From the NCBI GenBank assembly GCA_041583495.1, contig JBFHFS010000023.1, forward strand, positions 14,054 through 78,053: a DNA stretch of 64,000 nt, in the 5' to 3' direction. The notes beneath the pieces are model-generated. The model saw nothing but the letters and a program-made list of their open reading frames with translations. It was not told where the DNA came from and did no database searches. Below are positions 18,401 through 27,061 of the stretch, one piece after another (position 1 is the stretch's first letter; each line of letters starts with the position of its first letter). Made by a program: the position numbers and the translations under genes. Source of the DNA: JBFHFS01 sp041583495 (GTDB taxonomy: Bacteria > Bacteroidota > Bacteroidia > Bacteroidales > Marinilabiliaceae).

Positions 18401-18935
18401 ACCCGGCAGCTTTTCCCTGAAGAGCCAATACGGGATTTACGGTATTAACCGCAGCAATCTCATCCCCCTGAACTTCGGTCATGGCAAATCCCAGTGTTTT
18501 CTGCTCCCTGGGAATATTCAATGCCGTCACCACCACCTCATCCAGCCCGAGGGTTTCCGAGACCAAAATAACATCGATCACACTCCGACCATTTACCGGA
18601 ATCTCCTGAGTTGTGAATCCGATAAAAGAAAAAACAAGGTTGGAATTCTCTGGTACCTTTACCGAATATTTGCCATCTATGTCGGAAATGGTCCCGGTGG
18701 TCGTTCCCCGGAGGGCAATATTCACCCCTGGAACCGGATCACCGCTGGTATCGACAACGGTTCCTGTAACGGTAACAATTTGAGCTTGTTGAATTTGATC
18801 AGCATTCAACGCTACTTCAGCAAAAGCAGAGGTAAAACTTCCCATTGCCAAAAAGCCAGCCAATGCGAAAGCACACCATCTGCCGCTTCTTTTTCCCTTT
18901 AAGGTAAAAGAGAAACAACTTTTTAATCGCTTCAT
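15453..18935 (-). CDS. SusC/RagA family TonB-dependent outer-membrane receptor without STN domain
   Basis: The 1160-residue protein has a signal peptide ending at TSAFA, a carboxypeptidase-like domain (VTGTVVDTSGDPVPGVNIAL, about residues 52-130), a TonB-box region LDEVVVTAL, a plug with GSRGINGAIVIKTK, and a 22-strand barrel ending in SYTVTLSVDF. It imports the ligand captured by its SusD partner (13578-15443). Unlike the paralogue at 21121-24780 it has no N-terminal STN signalling domain, so it can transport but not itself signal to the sigma/FecR pair. The 386 bases upstream are gene-free and may carry its own promoter. Confidence 0.94.
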   Translation of the reverse strand: MKRLKSCFSFTLKGKRSGRWCAFALAGFLAMGSFTSAFAEVALNADQIQQAQIVTVTGTVVDTSGDPVPGVNIALRGTTTGTISDIDGKYSVKVPENSNLVFSFIGFTTQEIPVNGRSVIDVILVSETLGLDEVVVTALNIPREQKTLGFAMTEVQGDEIAAVNTVNPVLALQGKAAGLSIGGSDGGLFGNSKIQVRGVSVLNSNNNQPIFVIDGVILENDISNASADWSSNPNDFGNQLKNLNPDDYESVSVLKGAAATALYGSRGINGAIVIKTKDGKGKKGMGIKVTQSFGMDYVYDQPAIQYQYGKGDVAGFIGYGEKDANGNYYKYDVNQFNYNEDGIPTKLSHPAGSTYYGPKYDPSISIEDFDRSLTPYVAFKDHMKDIYDMGKNSNTSVVLSGANDRGSFYMSNSYNYRTGTLAKDEFSRNSFLLNSSYNLTDWLKAEASISYTLSNPKNPRNDLGDSFLYGTFEPWYDASKWKKREVWQAPHGGVPSSAYGDTYANVPGNSVWFAYNLNESTREESVTRPIVRLTADITNWISLTAEANMNYYTIAAENKTLGQGYANEGGSYQLRNDRDVSRTGKLIANIKRDLTQDISANLILGGEIWDQEKSFTSAWTNGGLIVPGRFYLDNSKETKGSDGSIYSTKQINSFYYMLNLDWRDQLYVDITGRNDWSSALVYTDGTGNYSYFYPSVSTSWLFNETFQLPSWVSFGKLRLSWAQVGNDTGAYAINKGYSLGSTEQENNSYIYLNSRSTTLVDPDIKPERKNSYEAGLDLRLFNNRIGVDFAYYDETIKNQIGNIPIPSESGYNSMFTNIGTMTNKGVELSLKVTPVKLPNFEWTSTFNYWNNKTVISELREEVGAYKNLGGDITYGNFRVGSVAYEDGEYGVIMSDTKPLEWQGDEGDARNGMKVLTWYDSYRAGNLTRSGEVEKVGKVQPDFEGSWDNSFIWKDFTFSFLLDARFGGHMASFSSKYGTAWGLLEESLYGRDEEHGGITWTSQYADTQGRVYHDGIIPNAVFKEGQEVTSPGGSVVNVGGMTYQEAYDAGYVEPTHASWWNWRNSSWGGGVINDSWFDEVKYIALRNVAIGYNLPRSLAQKIKAQNVYVALNARNVAYLYNSLPNNINPESFRGTSSTESFRERSFRPYVASYTVTLSVDF

Positions 18936-19321
18936 AGAACTACTTTTGATGAATAATTAAAAAAACTAATAAAACAAACGGGTCCGTCCATCTCAAGAAC
19001 AACAGAAAGCCCATCAGATCAAGGATTGCATCAAACAAACAGAAATATTTCTAACATTCTTTCCTGTTCATAATTCAATACAACCTGACCAGAGAAACCC
19101 CCACCTCATTTTTATTTATTTTTTTTAATTTATTTACAATCGACCCGCACAACAGGTTAATTTGTTCAGATTGGTTAAATCGCGAGCATCAAACAATCAG
19201 AAATAACAACGAAAAAAACGAAGGGTAAAAAATTAACAGGAGGAGAGACATGTAAGAATTAATGCCACTGATAGCGAAACCACAAAGGCTTTAATATATT
19301 GGGAACAGGATTTTAAGTGGG
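18936..19321. other. gene-free region between the two SusCD pairs
   Basis: There is no open frame of note and no good terminator or TAnnTTTG element in a usable position. The region is AT-rich, with long A/T runs at about 19105-19140. It probably holds the control region of the downstream SusC, but no defined site can be pointed to. Confidence 0.5.
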
Positions 19322-21049
19322 CTATTGACTGCCAAATTCCGGCGAACAAATATCCCACCAAACCCGCTCCTGGTTGAGTGTCTGAGGATCGGTAGCACCC
19401 ACGGTAAAGCCCTGTTGAATCATCGCCTGATTAAAATAATCGGAATTGGTAGTTACCGAGGGAGCCAAAATTGGCCATCGACGAGGTAATATGAGTTCAA
19501 CATTCCCAGCCTGAAAGGGATGCCAATTAAGCAGCTGGCTGTTTACAAAAGGAATGCCGGTTCGTCTGGCCAGAGTAAAATTTTCATTGGGCAACTTAAA
19601 AAAGTTGATGTACTGCTGCAAGTAAATCTTTTCGAGAGGATCACCCGGAGCATCCCAATCAAACTTCGACTCCCGAATATATTCCTCCAGGCCCGACTGG
19701 GAAAAAGTCAGCGAATCAATCATGGGGATATCGGCTTCCTGAGCCACCTTCCAATAGGTTCTAACCGAGAGATCTATCCCTTTTTCGTACCAGACTCTTG
19801 CATCGGTTGTCAGATAACCTTTTTCTGCAAGCTCGGCTAAATAAAAACAGACTTCTGCTGCACTGAACATTACATCCACATAGGTGCCATTTCTATTATT
19901 GGTTTTTGGTGCAAATAAAAACCGGTTCAATCGCGACAACTGGTAGACCCGCACATTATCACTATCCCGAAATACATCGAAGTAGTCGCCCAGGTTACTA
20001 CTATCGGGTTCTACCGGCCCCCCAAAAAAACGATCCCAGATGGAGGTGATGGTATCGGGAATAATTTCGGGGACAGGAAGCTGTGCCATGCGCATACCCG
20101 TTAACCGGGCCTGATCCATGTCGTTGGGTTCAAAAAACCAGAGGGTGCGGGGGTCGCGATTACTTTTTAACATTTCCATGAACGGGGCCGCTGCCACGGC
20201 CCCGTTGTAGATGTCGATTGCGGGTCCGGTATAGCTCTCATCGGGAGCCCACCAAAACTGCTCATCCATATTTGTAATAAGGCCCGCAGGGCTCTCCCAG
20301 GCTTCTTGGATCATCTTCCGCATCAGTTCCGGATTGGCTTTCTCAAGCCGAACAGCTATTCTAAGCTTTAAACTGTTGGCCAATCTGGCCCACAAAAGCC
20401 AATCGCCCTGGTAAACAAAGTCATCCTCCCCGGTGGTGACCGACTCCTGATCCTGCTCACTTAAGAGAGCAGAAATAGCACTGTTCAATTGTTCATGCCA
20501 AAGATCAAAAAGCTGTGCCTGAGTATCGTAAGACATTAAAAACTCCAGAGAATCCCTCCCTTTCATACTTTCCTGGTAGATCAACGACCCGTAAACGTCC
20601 GTCACTCTCAACCCCTGCATTATTTGTAATATATAGGTCAGGTGATACAACTTATTATAGGGCAGCTTCTCGATGGAATTCATCCCCTCAATCTGCATTC
20701 TAATCTCTGCCAGGTTAGGCATTATCTCCCGATAAAAGCTCCAATACCTTCCCCCCGTATTGTAGATAAAATTCATATCTGCTTTATTACCGTCCACAGG
20801 CACCACCTGCTGGATCATCGGCATAATGTATTGATAATTATCATAAAACCATTCCCCATACTGATAACTACCCAGCTTATAGAGAGAATAAACAAAAAGC
20901 TGCTCCAACTGGGGGGCGGTAATGGCATTGGGATTTTCATTAATCCCCGAAAAATCATCGGTACAGGCATTCAGGAGCAAAAGACCTCCCATTACCAACA
21001 AAATCATTCTCCTAAAAAAAGCAACTACCATCTCAATTATTTTAAACAT
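19322..21049 (-). CDS. SusD-like_2 family outer-membrane lipoprotein
   Basis: From ATG 21049 the protein is 575 residues with a long N-terminal hydrophobic signal and lipobox LLNACTDD, then the SusD-like_2 layout (FSGINENPNAIT, LLWARLANSLKLRIAVRLEKANPE, YLQQYINFFKLPNENFTLARRTGIP, LILPRRWPI). ATG 21031 and 21007 are alternatives; the longer frame to 21178 would overlap the SusC gene and add a non-signal extension. It pairs with the STN-bearing SusC upstream (gap 71 bases). It parallels the SusD at 13578-15443 along the whole length, so the two SusCD pairs probably arose by duplication and divergence. Confidence 0.9.
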   Translation of the reverse strand: MFKIIEMVVAFFRRMILLVMGGLLLLNACTDDFSGINENPNAITAPQLEQLFVYSLYKLGSYQYGEWFYDNYQYIMPMIQQVVPVDGNKADMNFIYNTGGRYWSFYREIMPNLAEIRMQIEGMNSIEKLPYNKLYHLTYILQIMQGLRVTDVYGSLIYQESMKGRDSLEFLMSYDTQAQLFDLWHEQLNSAISALLSEQDQESVTTGEDDFVYQGDWLLWARLANSLKLRIAVRLEKANPELMRKMIQEAWESPAGLITNMDEQFWWAPDESYTGPAIDIYNGAVAAAPFMEMLKSNRDPRTLWFFEPNDMDQARLTGMRMAQLPVPEIIPDTITSIWDRFFGGPVEPDSSNLGDYFDVFRDSDNVRVYQLSRLNRFLFAPKTNNRNGTYVDVMFSAAEVCFYLAELAEKGYLTTDARVWYEKGIDLSVRTYWKVAQEADIPMIDSLTFSQSGLEEYIRESKFDWDAPGDPLEKIYLQQYINFFKLPNENFTLARRTGIPFVNSQLLNWHPFQAGNVELILPRRWPILAPSVTTNSDYFNQAMIQQGFTVGATDPQTLNQERVWWDICSPEFGSQ

Positions 21050-21120
21050 AGAGACCCAGGGCTCTTTTCCACGCCAATCTTTTCTGTAACCTTCCGCCGA
21101 ATACTGCTGATTAAACATCT

Positions 21121-24100
21121 TCAAAAATTTAGCGTTAACGCCAACCCGATGGTTCTTAAATAAGGACTCAGACCCCACTCGTGAGAAGCTGCAGCCCGGT
21201 TGCTTCTTATTCCAAAGGGATGCATATTATTGGGCAAACTCTTATAGATATATCCCAGATTACGCCCAAAAAGCGTGAGACTGCCACCCTCCACCTTAAG
21301 GTTTTTAAATAAAAGCCCCGAAAAAGAGTAGGAAAGGCTGACACTTCTTATCCCAATATAGCTGTTTTCGAGCACCATATTGTTGTCGACCACTCCAGTT
21401 GACCAACTGTTTGAATAATAATGCCAGAAAGAGGCATGTACCGGTTCGACCAACCCCTGTTCATAAGCCTCTTTATACGACATATTCCCCACGGATTGCC
21501 CATCGATTACGGTTTCTGATTCAAATACACCTTGTGGAATCATCCCATCGTTGTAAAGGTTCCCCGAACTATTTGCCCAGGAAATTCCCCCATAATCCTC
21601 ATTGCGATATTTCATAGAACCCTCCAACAAACCATAAGCCATACCATAACGGTTTGAGTAGGAGACCACATCCCCCCCGATTTTATAATCAAAAAGGCCG
21701 GATAGTACAAAATTCCAAAAATTAAGACCCAATTTAACGGCTCCATAAAAGTCGGGATTTATATTCCCCACAACTCTCTTCTGGTTACTGCGCAAGGGGT
21801 AGGCCCCCCTGGCATACTCGTCCCATCTTAACACCGGCCATCCGTTTTTTTCATCCGAGGAATTGTTTCCATTGGTGTAAAGTAAAGGGGCGGCGTCACT
21901 CATCAGCAATCCCATAGGTTCACCCTCAATAGCCACCGAAGCCGTTCGGGCATTTCCATAGGTAGGTGAGTTTTCCAGCACCAATTCAGTAACTCCCCCG
22001 GCAAGGGTAACTACCCGGTTTCTATTTTTAGTAAAATAAAACCCGGCGGACAGCTGAAAATCATCCCCTTTAAAAGGCACCGTTTGCAACGACAACTCCA
22101 CGCCATCATTTAAAATATTGCCGGCATTTTTCACAACATAATCGACCCCGGACTCGGGGGGAGCTGACACCGTAATTATCTGATCGTAGGTGTTTTCATG
22201 ATACCATGAAAAATCAATTTGCACCCGGTTTTTAAAAAAGCTGAGTTCGGTGCCTACTTCCAGGGCCCGTTTTCGCTCGGGTCGGATATCTTTAGAACGT
22301 GCATAATTTTCATTATGGGTAATCAATGGGATGGTGAGACCATTAGTTTGAAGCCGGCCTTCCAGCTCAAACCATTGATTAATACTAAATGCAGAAAATC
22401 CATTGCCCACTTGGGCCACGGAAGCTCTTAACTTCCCGAACAAAAGCCAGGAGGGCAAATCAAAAGTATCGGAAAAGACCCAGGCCGCACTTAAGGAGGG
22501 ATAACAAAAGCCCAGCGTACCCGAACCGTCGGCATAAGCCAGGGTTGAGGACCAATCGTTTCGACCGGTAAAGGTTAAATAAATCTGATCCTTCCAGTCC
22601 CATTCCCCGGAAAGAAAGATCGATTGCGTTTGCAACTGTTCAGTCACTTGTTCATTGGTTTCCGGTTCTTCGATACTATACTCGAGGCTAAATTTACCCG
22701 GTTCCATTAACCCACCTACGCTGTTACTATAGTTGCTCCACACATCCGAGTCAAAGAGTTCGGCACCCAAGGTGATCTTTAGGCGTGAATGAAAACCCAA
22801 TGCCCGCTCCGTATTGAGAAGAAGCCGGTAGGTTTTTTGTTTTGTTTGTTGATTTCCCACCCCATAATATCCACCTTTGTGGTTGAACCCCTGTCCGGGT
22901 TCTTTGTCTTTTAGCCGAATTGAATAATTATTTAATCCGGCCGTCAGCTCATAACTCAACCAGGGAAACAGATCGCCATTCAGTCGGCCAATTAAGCGGC
23001 TACCCTGTTCGAACCGGTAATGGATATCCTCGTAATAACTGTACCATATGGAATGACCCGGAATCTGATAATTGGGATCCTCATTGTCGGCAGATGGAAT
23101 CCCTCCATGGGAAGCCATGTAGGTTTTTTTCCATTTGGAAGCGTCATAATCCCGTCCCAGTTCTCCGGTCATAAAAGCTTGCTGAACCTCTCCCGAAGGA
23201 GGATTCCAAAGCTGGGAACCGGTATAGGAAAAAAGAAGCGTAGCCCTGATTTGCTTCATCAGCTCATAAGATAAGTTTCCACTTAAGGCATCCCGCAAAA
23301 AATTATTTCGATAATAGACCCCATTTTCCTGTGTGCGCGAATAGGACAACCTAAAACTCACTTCTTCTTTCATTCCTTTAATGCTCACATGCGAATTAGA
23401 GTAAAGCCCCTGCCTAAAAGTTTCGAGGTAGTTATCGGGATGAGGGCCATAATGGATCCACTCTCCATCACGGTATCGAATAAGTGTGTTTTCATCCATA
23501 GGTGGGCCAAATGAAAGCATGGTACTGTTAACCATCGGATCGCCTAAACCATTTACTCGGAAACCCGAAGATGGAGCAAACCGGTCTTCCAAATAGGTGG
23601 CATAACCGGCAACGGTTCCTGCACCATATACATCCTGAAAATCAGGTCCAGCGTAAACACTCTTCACATGAAACGTCTGAGACACATTCACCCCAACCCC
23701 GCTTTTCTGCTTCCCCTTTTTAGAGGTTATCAGCACCACCCCATTCATGGCTTTTGACCCATAAAGGGCAGCAGCTGCTGCCCCTTTTAAAATGGTTACC
23801 GACTCAAAATCATCCGGGTTAAGGCTTTTTAAGGTATTACCCCAATCCAGCCCCCCCCATTCATCCCCACCTCCGGTACTATTATCCATAATAATGCCAT
23901 CCACAACAAATACGGGTTGGTTATTTTCCCGGAAAGTACTATTGCCACGAATCGTTATGCGTGAAGATCCATACACCCCACCATCAGTGGGTTGAACTTC
24001 AAGCCCCGCCGTCTGTCCCATAAGAGAGGTAACCGGATTAATTGAGTTGGCACCGCAGATTACCGAGCCGGCCAATTCGGTATGGGCATAACCCAAGGCT

Positions 24101-24780
24101 TTTCGGTCGCGCTTGATGTCGAGAGCCGTAACAACAATTTCAGGCACCGGCAAATGATGTTCTACCAAAACCACGCGAAGATTCTTCAGATAACCTACCA
24201 AACGCATATGTTTTTCAAACCCGATATGCGAAAACGTTAAACGGCTTTCAGGCTTTACTTCAATAGAAAATTGCCCATCCACATTGGTAATAGTTCCCCG
24301 GGCACCGTCATCCAAAATAACATTGACACCCGGAATGGGTTGATTCATAGCATCCAGAACAACACCGAAAACAGTCCGGACATTTCTGTCAAGCGAAGGA
24401 ACCCCTATGGTCGAAGGGGTAAGTTGAAGCGGCTTTTTAAAAGAGGAAAAATCGGCAACCACAATTTGCTTTCCATAAATTTTATAGAAAACGCCCAAAG
24501 GTTGCAGCAAAAGGGTAAGTACCGTAGATAAACCAGCGTCTTTAACCTTTAATGAACACTTCTCTTCGAGATCCAAATGAAGGCTGTTGTAGATAAATAC
24601 CCTTCCAGTTTCTTCTTCAATAGTGTCAAGGATATTTCCAAGAGGTTCCTCCCGAAGATCAAAAGACAACAGAGGCTCTTTCGACTGAGCGAAAAGGGTT
24701 CCAAAATAGGATAAAACAAGCATTACCAAAAAAGCCCGCAAAGATGAGTTTTTAATCATAACACCAGTTAATTCCCTCAT
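21121..24780 (-). CDS. SusC/RagA TonB-dependent transducer with STN domain
   Basis: From ATG 24780 (alternative 24759) the protein is about 1219 residues. It has a signal peptide ending at GTLFAQ, an STN domain (LLSFDLREEPLGNILDTIEE through LLQPLGVFYKIYGKQIVVAD), a carboxypeptidase-like domain (VFGVVLDAMNQPIPGVNVIL), a TonB-box region PEIVVTAL, a plug, and a barrel ending in TIGLALTLNF. The STN domain marks a receptor that reports ligand binding to a FecR anti-sigma factor, here the one at 25161-26351 just upstream. It transports with the SusD at 19322-21049. The frame opens at 24855, but the extra N-terminal residues do not form a signal peptide. Confidence 0.94.
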   Translation of the reverse strand: MRELTGVMIKNSSLRAFLVMLVLSYFGTLFAQSKEPLLSFDLREEPLGNILDTIEEETGRVFIYNSLHLDLEEKCSLKVKDAGLSTVLTLLLQPLGVFYKIYGKQIVVADFSSFKKPLQLTPSTIGVPSLDRNVRTVFGVVLDAMNQPIPGVNVILDDGARGTITNVDGQFSIEVKPESRLTFSHIGFEKHMRLVGYLKNLRVVLVEHHLPVPEIVVTALDIKRDRKALGYAHTELAGSVICGANSINPVTSLMGQTAGLEVQPTDGGVYGSSRITIRGNSTFRENNQPVFVVDGIIMDNSTGGGDEWGGLDWGNTLKSLNPDDFESVTILKGAAAAALYGSKAMNGVVLITSKKGKQKSGVGVNVSQTFHVKSVYAGPDFQDVYGAGTVAGYATYLEDRFAPSSGFRVNGLGDPMVNSTMLSFGPPMDENTLIRYRDGEWIHYGPHPDNYLETFRQGLYSNSHVSIKGMKEEVSFRLSYSRTQENGVYYRNNFLRDALSGNLSYELMKQIRATLLFSYTGSQLWNPPSGEVQQAFMTGELGRDYDASKWKKTYMASHGGIPSADNEDPNYQIPGHSIWYSYYEDIHYRFEQGSRLIGRLNGDLFPWLSYELTAGLNNYSIRLKDKEPGQGFNHKGGYYGVGNQQTKQKTYRLLLNTERALGFHSRLKITLGAELFDSDVWSNYSNSVGGLMEPGKFSLEYSIEEPETNEQVTEQLQTQSIFLSGEWDWKDQIYLTFTGRNDWSSTLAYADGSGTLGFCYPSLSAAWVFSDTFDLPSWLLFGKLRASVAQVGNGFSAFSINQWFELEGRLQTNGLTIPLITHNENYARSKDIRPERKRALEVGTELSFFKNRVQIDFSWYHENTYDQIITVSAPPESGVDYVVKNAGNILNDGVELSLQTVPFKGDDFQLSAGFYFTKNRNRVVTLAGGVTELVLENSPTYGNARTASVAIEGEPMGLLMSDAAPLLYTNGNNSSDEKNGWPVLRWDEYARGAYPLRSNQKRVVGNINPDFYGAVKLGLNFWNFVLSGLFDYKIGGDVVSYSNRYGMAYGLLEGSMKYRNEDYGGISWANSSGNLYNDGMIPQGVFESETVIDGQSVGNMSYKEAYEQGLVEPVHASFWHYYSNSWSTGVVDNNMVLENSYIGIRSVSLSYSFSGLLFKNLKVEGGSLTLFGRNLGYIYKSLPNNMHPFGIRSNRAAASHEWGLSPYLRTIGLALTLNF

Positions 24781-25077
24781 ACCTGTTTCATCAGAAAACG
24801 CCAATTTCCCTCCAGCATAATGGGATTTTGTCTTAAAATAAAGAAACACACCCAAAATTAGCTAAAAAACGTAAATATTTAATTTTTATTTTAATATTCA
24901 CACCAACTGCCCCCCAAATTTCCAGAACCTTATTAATTAATGGGGACTTTCCCTTGAACAATCGGAAGCCGAAACGAAAGAGACTCTAAATACCCTGTTT
25001 ATAAAATAAAGAAGACAGGCCACTCATAATAAATTGAAAAAATCCAACACCTCATGTTCTGTCCGAGTCCAAAACTT
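24781..25077. other. gene-free region between FecR and the STN-SusC
   Basis: Control region of the SusC/SusD genes. On the minus strand a TAATTTTG (24853-24860) matches TAnnTTTG about 70 bases before ATG 24780; this may be a housekeeping promoter, while an ECF-type promoter cannot be recognised by eye. The FecR terminator lies at its far end, so the receptor genes are transcribed separately from sigma/FecR. Confidence 0.45.
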
Positions 25078-25106
25078 TACAAAAAAAGCGCAACCGAAGC
25101 TGCGCC
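25078..25106 (-). terminator. rho-independent terminator after fecR
   Basis: On the minus strand the stem gcgcagc/gttgcgc (one G-T pair) closes a TTCG tetraloop and is followed by seven T. It lies 55 bases past the FecR stop. Confidence 0.88.
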
Positions 25107-25160
25107 CTGACTCGTACCGATCCGTTTTTTTTAAGAGTCCATTCTCGCCAGTAAAGAAGT

Positions 25161-26351
25161 TTACAGTAGTTCAATGGTTGTACCACTTATCTTATACTTA
25201 AGACCGGAAAGGTCACATAAAACCTGAATGGCAGTTTCGTAATCCGGAAGCAACAACAATTTGCCTGAGACCAGGGTTGTTTGAGCCAGTTGGTCGCTTA
25301 CTATAAAATGAAGGTTATAATACCGTGATAACTTTTGGGTAATAGCCCTAATGGAATGATTGTTAAACAACAAATACCCATCCTTCCAGCTGGTATATTC
25401 AGCGGTATTCACTTCTGAAACACGAATATTTTTATCCCCCAAACCAAATTCACTTTTTTGCCCCGGCACCAACAAAACCTTTCCTCCTAAAAGCAAACTC
25501 CTTTGTTCAACCAATAAGGATCCGGATTCAAGAACGGACACATCCCCGGAGGAATCATCGGATGTATTAATATTAAAGGTGGTTCCCAGCACTTTATAAC
25601 TCATTTTTCGTGTCATCACAACGAAGGGTTTGGATTTATCGCTGGTCACATCGAAATACCCTTCACCGGTTAAAAACACCTCCCGGTTAGAGGCCGACTC
25701 AAAAGAGTTGGGGAATACCAACCGGGAACCGGCGTTGAGCCAGACCCGGGTGCCGTCACTAAGCACAACACTGGCCGTTTTCCCAAAGGGAACCAACAAC
25801 CGGTTAAGAGCAGATTTTTCCTCTACCGCCGAGGGTATCAGGGTTTTATTACCGTCGAAAAGCATCCCCCGTTGGCGCGAAAGCACCTCCAGAGTGGATT
25901 GAACCAAATCGCTCCGAATCAACGTTCCTTCACTGGTTACCAAAGTGGTGCTCAAGCCGTTAGGCAACTCTTCCATAGACAACAAAGTGTCTATTTCACT
26001 TTGATTCTTATAAAAATTGAACAATCCTGTACCCAGAACAACCAACAATAAAATAGCTGCGGCGGCCGAAGAGATGCCCACCCACATTCGAAGAACCGGT
26101 TTTTTATTTCTTTTGAATTCCGATCCGTTTTTCAATGTCTCCGAAAAGCTCTGCCATTTAGCGTCTAATCTCAACTGATCTTCGTCCTCCTGAATACTTC
26201 CCAAACGACGCAAAGCCTCGCTGTCAATATCCTCATGCGACAATTGACCATTTTCCAGCATACGACCCATAAGCCGAAGGTCTTCACGGGAACATTTGCC
26301 GGAAACATAAGCCTGCAACAATCGTTTCTTATCGATCTCTAAATCTTCCAT
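25161..26351 (-). CDS. FecR family anti-sigma factor
   Basis: The 396-residue protein has a cytoplasmic N-terminal part of about 85 residues that should bind the sigma factor, one membrane helix (about 88-112, rich in Ala/Ile/Leu/Val), a periplasmic FecR domain (PFGKTASVVLSDGTRVWLNA, KPFVVMTRKMSYKVLGTTFNI), and a C-terminal DUF4974 domain (LSRYYNLHFIVSD, AIQVLCDLSGLKYKI) that contacts the STN domain of the receptor. It is 80 bases downstream of the ECF sigma gene and is followed by its own terminator, then by the STN-SusC gene. Normal length for Bacteroidota members. Confidence 0.94.
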   Translation of the reverse strand: MEDLEIDKKRLLQAYVSGKCSREDLRLMGRMLENGQLSHEDIDSEALRRLGSIQEDEDQLRLDAKWQSFSETLKNGSEFKRNKKPVLRMWVGISSAAAAILLLVVLGTGLFNFYKNQSEIDTLLSMEELPNGLSTTLVTSEGTLIRSDLVQSTLEVLSRQRGMLFDGNKTLIPSAVEEKSALNRLLVPFGKTASVVLSDGTRVWLNAGSRLVFPNSFESASNREVFLTGEGYFDVTSDKSKPFVVMTRKMSYKVLGTTFNINTSDDSSGDVSVLESGSLLVEQRSLLLGGKVLLVPGQKSEFGLGDKNIRVSEVNTAEYTSWKDGYLLFNNHSIRAITQKLSRYYNLHFIVSDQLAQTTLVSGKLLLLPDYETAIQVLCDLSGLKYKISGTTIELL

Positions 26352-26431
26352 TCTTTTTATAGTATCCTTGTATATTAATACAATCCATCTTTTAAAACCC
26401 CCACCACCACACCTACCTTTTTAATGTTTAT

Positions 26432-27040
26432 TCACAATCTAATTCCAATAAACAATATTGCCAGAATCCACACCATGGCCCTGGCTGCTTTAACATAACT
26501 GTTAATAAACTTGTTGGCCTTGGTAATATGCCGTTCCACCCCTTTTAACGAAATCCCCTCCGAACGGGCCACTTCCTGGTTTTTTAAGCCCTCTATTTTA
26601 CACATTGTATAAACCTTTTTTCTTCGGGGAGGTAACTGATTGATAGCCTCGTGCACCATGTTAATCAAGACTCCGTGAGGATCTGAATCACCATTCTGCT
26701 CATCTTCAAAATCAAACCGGTAGAACCGTTCTATGATTTCGTCGTGTAGCAAAAAATCGACAAACTTATCATGGATTTTTCGGTGTTTCAGCTCATTCAG
26801 ACATTTGTTTCTTACTGTAGTGAAGAGAAAGGCTTTCAGGGATTGGGCTGGATTAATTCCGTTCCGCGTAGTCCATATCTGATAAAAAGATTCCTGCACA
26901 ATGTCCTCACACACATCCACCTCGGCCAGAAACAAACGAGCATACCTGACCAACCGTTCGAAGTTTATTTTATAAAACCCTTCGAACGCAATCAAATCGC
27001 CTTCTCTTATTAAATGCTCCTGGTTATTATTCTGCGACAT
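26432..27040 (-). CDS. ECF-type RNA polymerase sigma factor (sigma-70 family)
   Basis: The 202-residue protein has sigma region 2 (RLVRYARLFLAEVDVCEDIVQESFYQIW) and region 4 (INQLPPRRKKVYTMCKIEGLKNQEVA, ISLKGVERHITKA) with the usual ECF spacing. The open frame reaches TTG 27043, but ATG 27040 is the likely start. It ends with an unusual hydrophobic tail of about 14 residues (MVWILAILFIGIRL) that could be membrane-associated. Together with FecR and the STN-SusC it forms a cell-surface-signalling system that should switch on one or both SusCD pairs. It starts 21 bases after the stop of the ydcF-like gene, so read-through from that gene is possible. Confidence 0.93.
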   Translation of the reverse strand: MSQNNNQEHLIREGDLIAFEGFYKINFERLVRYARLFLAEVDVCEDIVQESFYQIWTTRNGINPAQSLKAFLFTTVRNKCLNELKHRKIHDKFVDFLLHDEIIERFYRFDFEDEQNGDSDPHGVLINMVHEAINQLPPRRKKVYTMCKIEGLKNQEVARSEGISLKGVERHITKANKFINSYVKAARAMVWILAILFIGIRL

Positions 27041-27061
27041 CAAGGCCTGTTTTCAAAACCT

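Noticed and set aside
18021..18902. 293-codon plus-strand frame over the SusC N terminus
   Set aside because: It mirrors the SusC coding strand, has unlikely composition, and SusC is clear on the other strand.
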